Positions 61,106 to 64,000 of a stretch of DNA of 64,000 nt are shown here, in pieces. Under the pieces are notes generated by a model, which searched no databases, had not been told where the DNA came from, and was given only the letters and a program-made list of their open reading frames with translations. A program made the translations under genes and the position numbers. This DNA is from Haloarcula pelagica (GTDB lineage Archaea; Halobacteriota; Halobacteria; Halobacteriales; Haloarculaceae), in the NCBI RefSeq assembly GCF_030127105.1, contig NZ_CP126161.1, positions 1,550,001-1,614,000 on the forward strand, given 5' to 3'. Position 1 is the first letter of the stretch, and each line of letters starts with the position of its first letter.

Positions 61106-62745
61106 CGGTCAACTTCCCCCATGATGGTGTCGAGGCTCCCCAGCGTCGCGACGAGGTCAGCGACGTACTCCCCTTGGGCCATCGCGGAGAGCGCCGACAG
61201 GTTCGAGAATGAGGGCCCCCGGATCTTGAACCGTGCGGGTGTCTCGGTCCCGTCTGCGCGGATATAGATCCCCAGTTCACCCTTCGCACCCTCGACGGCC
61301 CTGTAGCATTCACCCGAGGGTTTCAGCGTCCGCGGAACGTTGGCCTGGAGAGTACGCTCGTCCTGGGGCCAGTCTTCGAGGAGGTCGACGCACTGCTCGA
61401 CGATCGCTGCAGATTCCTCGATCTCTCGTAACCGGACGAGCACACGCGAGAAGTTGTCACAGTCGTGCTCGGTGACGACGTTCCAGTCCAGATTGTCGTA
61501 GTAGCCATACGGATCGTCCCGTCGGAGGTCATAGTCGATGCCGGACCCACGAGCGACTGGGCCGGTGACACCGTACTGCTTTGCGACCTCGGGAGGGAGT
61601 TCGCCGGTTCCGACACAGCGGAGCTGGAACGTCTCGTTGCTCGTCAGCAGGTCGTGGTACTCACCGAGTTTCGCTGGGAGGTCGTCGACGAACGCACGGA
61701 CGGCCTCGAAGAACTCCTCACGGGGTTCAGGAATATCCCACGCGACGCCACCGACCCGGAAGTAGTTGAACATCATGCGCTGGCCGGTGAGGTCCTCCAA
61801 GATGTCTTCGACGACCTCCCGGTCCCGAAAGCCATACATGAACGTCGCTGTAAACTCGCCGCTAACGTCCAGCGCGTACATCGCAGTGAACAGGAAGTGC
61901 GAGAGGATACGCGACAGTTCGGCGCTCATCGTCCGGATCACCTGTGCGTACTCGGGGACGTCGATGTCGGCCAGATCCTCGATCGTGCGGGCGTAGGCCC
62001 ACTCGTTGAGGAGCCCTGCACCGCCCCAGTCCCAGCGGTCGGGATAGGGCATGATCTGGTGACGGTAGGTCCCCTTCTCGCACATCTGCTCCTCACAGCG
62101 GTGGATGTAGCCGATATCCGGCTCGACAGCAGCGACCGTCTCACCGTCCAGCGTCACGTTCAGGTGGAGGACCCCGTGGGTCGAGGGATGATGGGGCCCG
62201 ACGTTGAGATGCATCGTGTCGGGCCCGTCACGGCGGTCCTCAGCAAGTGGGTTCGCGTTCTCGCGAAGGGGAACGATCTGCGGTTGTGTCTGGTCGTAGT
62301 CGTCAGACAGTGGATGCCCCTGCCACGTCTCCGGTAAGAGGATGCGACGCAGGTCCGGGTGGTCCTCGTACTCGATCCCCAGGAGGTCGTAGGCTTCTCG
62401 TTCGTGCCATTCGGCCGTTCGGTAGACCGACGTGGCGGACTCACTGACCGGCTCGTCTTTCGGCGTCGGGACGACGACCGACAGCTCCCGTGTCCGATCA
62501 TCGTAGCTGGTGAGGTGATAGATCGTCTCGAAGCGGTCGTCGTACTCCTGGGCAGTCACACACGAGCAGTGTTCGAGCCCTCCCTCGGAGCGAAGCGTCG
62601 AGAGGACGCTCTCGACACTGTCGGCCCGGACCACGGCTGCTGGAGCGTTCTCGTGTGACTCCCGGCCGACGAGCCCGTCGTCGTCGAGTGCTGTGACGAC
62701 ACTGTCTACGAACTGATCTTCGGGTGAACGGTGTTGCTGTTGCAT
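61102..62745 (-). CDS. nuoCD: NuoC-NuoD fusion, orphan complex I-type subunit
   Basis: This 547-residue fusion has an N-terminal NuoC part (about 1-165: EREAYDLLGIEYEDHPDLRRILLPE) and a NuoD part (about 175-547: LNVGPHHPSTHGVLHLN, EPDIGYIHRCEEQMCEKGTY, FTATFMYGFRDREVVED, GVTGPVARGSGIDYDLRRDDPYG). No other nuo gene is near; the neighbours are regulators and a small membrane protein. It probably is a paralogue of the main operon's gene, perhaps for a modified complex I or hydrogenase-like use. It is intact by eye. Confidence 0.88.
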   Translation of the reverse strand: MQQQHRSPEDQFVDSVVTALDDDGLVGRESHENAPAAVVRADSVESVLSTLRSEGGLEHCSCVTAQEYDDRFETIYHLTSYDDRTRELSVVVPTPKDEPVSESATSVYRTAEWHEREAYDLLGIEYEDHPDLRRILLPETWQGHPLSDDYDQTQPQIVPLRENANPLAEDRRDGPDTMHLNVGPHHPSTHGVLHLNVTLDGETVAAVEPDIGYIHRCEEQMCEKGTYRHQIMPYPDRWDWGGAGLLNEWAYARTIEDLADIDVPEYAQVIRTMSAELSRILSHFLFTAMYALDVSGEFTATFMYGFRDREVVEDILEDLTGQRMMFNYFRVGGVAWDIPEPREEFFEAVRAFVDDLPAKLGEYHDLLTSNETFQLRCVGTGELPPEVAKQYGVTGPVARGSGIDYDLRRDDPYGYYDNLDWNVVTEHDCDNFSRVLVRLREIEESAAIVEQCVDLLEDWPQDERTLQANVPRTLKPSGECYRAVEGAKGELGIYIRADGTETPARFKIRGPSFSNLSALSAMAQGEYVADLVATLGSLDTIMGEVDR

Positions 62746-62860
62746 CGCCCGTCTGGTTGCAGTTCACGGCTCGGTCGAGTAGCTGAACTGCCTCACCAGT
62801 GGTGGGATATAAGTAATCGCTCTCCACAGTGGTTTACTTACAGCCCGTCGAAGGCGGTGT

Positions 62861-63517
62861 ATGCGATATCTCACCCTGTTAGTTAGGCCGAAGGGAGAGA
62901 GCGCATTCCACCCGCTCGGCGAGGAGTTGACGGCCGCACAGTCCATCGAACGCCGGGCGATCCATCACGTGGAGTTGCTCACCGACGATACTGTCCTGTT
63001 GTTAGCTGAGGCGAGCGGCGATCAGGAACAGTACAGCGAGATCATGGAGAGCTCCCCACACGTCAGCAGCTATCTCACTGCCGGAGAGGACCCCTGGATG
63101 GCTGTCAGTCAGTTCGAACCGACAGCGGTGGTTCGCAAGTCGTTGCAGCTCCAACGTGAGTCGCCGCTGGTACTCGATACCCCGATCCGGTTCACCGCCG
63201 ACGATGCGCTCAAGATCACGTACCTCGGGACCGACGAGGTGTTCAGCGATCTGTACGCCTACGTCGAGCGTGTCGAATACATGGACGTCGACGTGCTCCA
63301 GACAGGTGAGTACGAATCCGACCGGTCGACGTTCAGCAGGACGATCACCGATCGACAGGAAGAGGTTCTGGAGACCGCAGTTGAGCTGGGCTACTACGAC
63401 GAGCCCCGCCAGGCATCACTGGAGGATATCAGCGACGTCGTCGGAATCAGGCCCGGAACCGTCGGCGAACACCTTCGCAAAGCCGAACATCGGGTATTCA
63501 GCGAAATCGTCCAGTGA
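62861..63517 (+). CDS. HTH_10 (bacterio-opsin activator-type) regulator
   Basis: The 218-residue protein has a Bat-like N-terminal sensory region (MRYLTLLVRPKGESAFHPLG) and a C-terminal HTH_10 at about 160-215 (TDRQEEVLETAVELGYYDEP, IRPGTVGEHLRKAEHRVFSEI). Such regulators occur in large numbers in haloarchaea and bind target promoters directly. It is divergent from the nuoCD gene across about 115 bases and is a candidate regulator of that operon. Confidence 0.82.
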   Translation: MRYLTLLVRPKGESAFHPLGEELTAAQSIERRAIHHVELLTDDTVLLLAEASGDQEQYSEIMESSPHVSSYLTAGEDPWMAVSQFEPTAVVRKSLQLQRESPLVLDTPIRFTADDALKITYLGTDEVFSDLYAYVERVEYMDVDVLQTGEYESDRSTFSRTITDRQEEVLETAVELGYYDEPRQASLEDISDVVGIRPGTVGEHLRKAEHRVFSEIVQ

Positions 63518-63775
63518 CGCGGTCTCGCTAGTATACAAAACAGATCACCGTGCAGTTCCAAACAGCAGTGAATCGGGCTGAACCAACCTGAGTCTATCGA
63601 CCTTTCCGACGAATTCCTGCAGGCTGCGGTCGGAACCGAGCTGTCGGAACATAAGTAGCCCCATGGATGGGGCAATCGGCGTACGGAACCCGGCACCGTA
63701 TGTTCGTCTACGACAGGAGACAACGATGTTCGATAGACAGCATCCAACCACGGTCGCGGCTTCGAGTCGATACTG

Positions 63776-64000
63776 ATGTCGGTCACGAGATCACGTCCCG
63801 ATACTGACGCGTCGTTAGTGGCCGACATAGAGATCGAATCCTCCTCTCGGGTGGTAAACGACGTCGAGTTACACGTCGTCACTGCTGGCGATCCGGACGC
63901 GCCACTGGTCGTCTTACTGCACGGGCACCCCGACTTCTGGTACGGCTGGCGTGACCAGATCCGTCCCCTCGTCGACGCGGGGTTCCGCGTGGTCGTCCCG
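63776..64000 (+). CDS. Alpha/beta hydrolase, N-terminal part
   Basis: The frame starts at ATG 63776 and leaves the window after 75 codons. It reads [20 protein letters not shown], then [21 protein letters not shown] followed by [12 protein letters not shown]. The Leu-Leu-His-Gly (oxyanion) and PDFWYGWR motifs are those of epoxide-hydrolase/haloalkane-dehalogenase-like alpha/beta hydrolases. The catalytic triad lies outside the window. Confidence 0.75.
   Translation, partial: MSVTRSRPDTDASLVADIEIESSSRVVNDVELHVVTAGDPDAPLVVLLHGHPDFWYGWRDQIRPLVDAGFRVVVP

Noticed and set aside
63394-63882. Minus-strand frame near the right edge
   Set aside because: Runs antisense through the HTH_10 gene and the hydrolase start; no coding features.

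Overview
The window looks like a piece of a haloarchaeal (class Halobacteria) replicon. Proteins are strongly acidic. The core is GC-rich. Several families are essentially haloarchaeal: bacterio-opsin-activator (HTH_10) regulators, HalOD1, ISH8-type IS4 elements, small CPxCG zinc ribbons, DUF6735 and DUF7512. Many genes overlap by ATGA or start with little room for a leader, as is usual in this group. I saw no rRNA, tRNA or CRISPR array. Region 1 (1 to about 18 kb) is an accessory, plasmid-like segment of lower and uneven GC. It holds an OB-fold protein behind a cluster of hairpins, several toxin-antitoxin modules (VapBC-like, MazF-like with a winged-helix partner, RelBE-like, and a damaged PIN gene), an HNH nuclease, a DUF234 ATPase, a PD-(D/E)xK-like protein and two paralogous SWIM zinc-finger genes. 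It also carries a TnpB-only IS200/IS605 element, an exactly delimited ISH8-like element that splits a gene, and a frameshifted IS5-type element. A distinctive hairpin element stands in front of four different genes (both SWIM genes, a zinc-ribbon pair and a DUF6735 gene). Two ORB-like sequences lie at 13.9 and 15.4 kb. Region 2 (18 to 49 kb) is a dense sulfur and thiol island. It encodes TauE/SafE permeases (one decayed), thioredoxin reductase, three thioredoxins, a cysteine-bearing HTH regulator, DUF7512, a tandem universal stress protein, a frameshifted MFS transporter, a PiT-type transporter, a split YeeE/YedE pair and a rhodanese-metallo-beta-lactamase (persulfide-dioxygenase-like) protein. 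It also has a TusA-DsrE-HalOD1 operon, a cysteine-desulfurase-like aminotransferase, a DUF1641/sulfide:quinone-reductase-like/TusA operon, a CoA-disulfide-reductase-like enzyme, a Bat-type sensor-regulator and a complete molybdopterin (CISM) reductase operon with its TorD-like chaperone. A DsbA-like protein with two CxxC membrane partners closes the island. A short motif (GTATTGTG or CACAATAC) recurs in front of many of these genes, and a variant overlaps the start of the HTH regulator, suggesting one regulon that senses reactive sulfur or thiol state. Region 3 (49 to 64 kb) mixes decay and signalling. It has a C-terminal remnant of a second copy of the regulator, a doubly truncated glutamate dehydrogenase, a very AT-rich island, a tiny zinc-ribbon gene, a large Bat-type regulator with a pseudo-receiver, a decayed tyrosine recombinase next to a PIN/antitoxin-like pair, two histidine kinases, an orphan NuoCD fusion, another HTH_10 regulator and the start of an alpha/beta hydrolase. 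Several frameshifts in regions 1 and 2 sit in homopolymer runs, so some apparent pseudogenes may be sequencing errors; the recombinase decay (a stop plus two frameshifts outside such runs) looks real.
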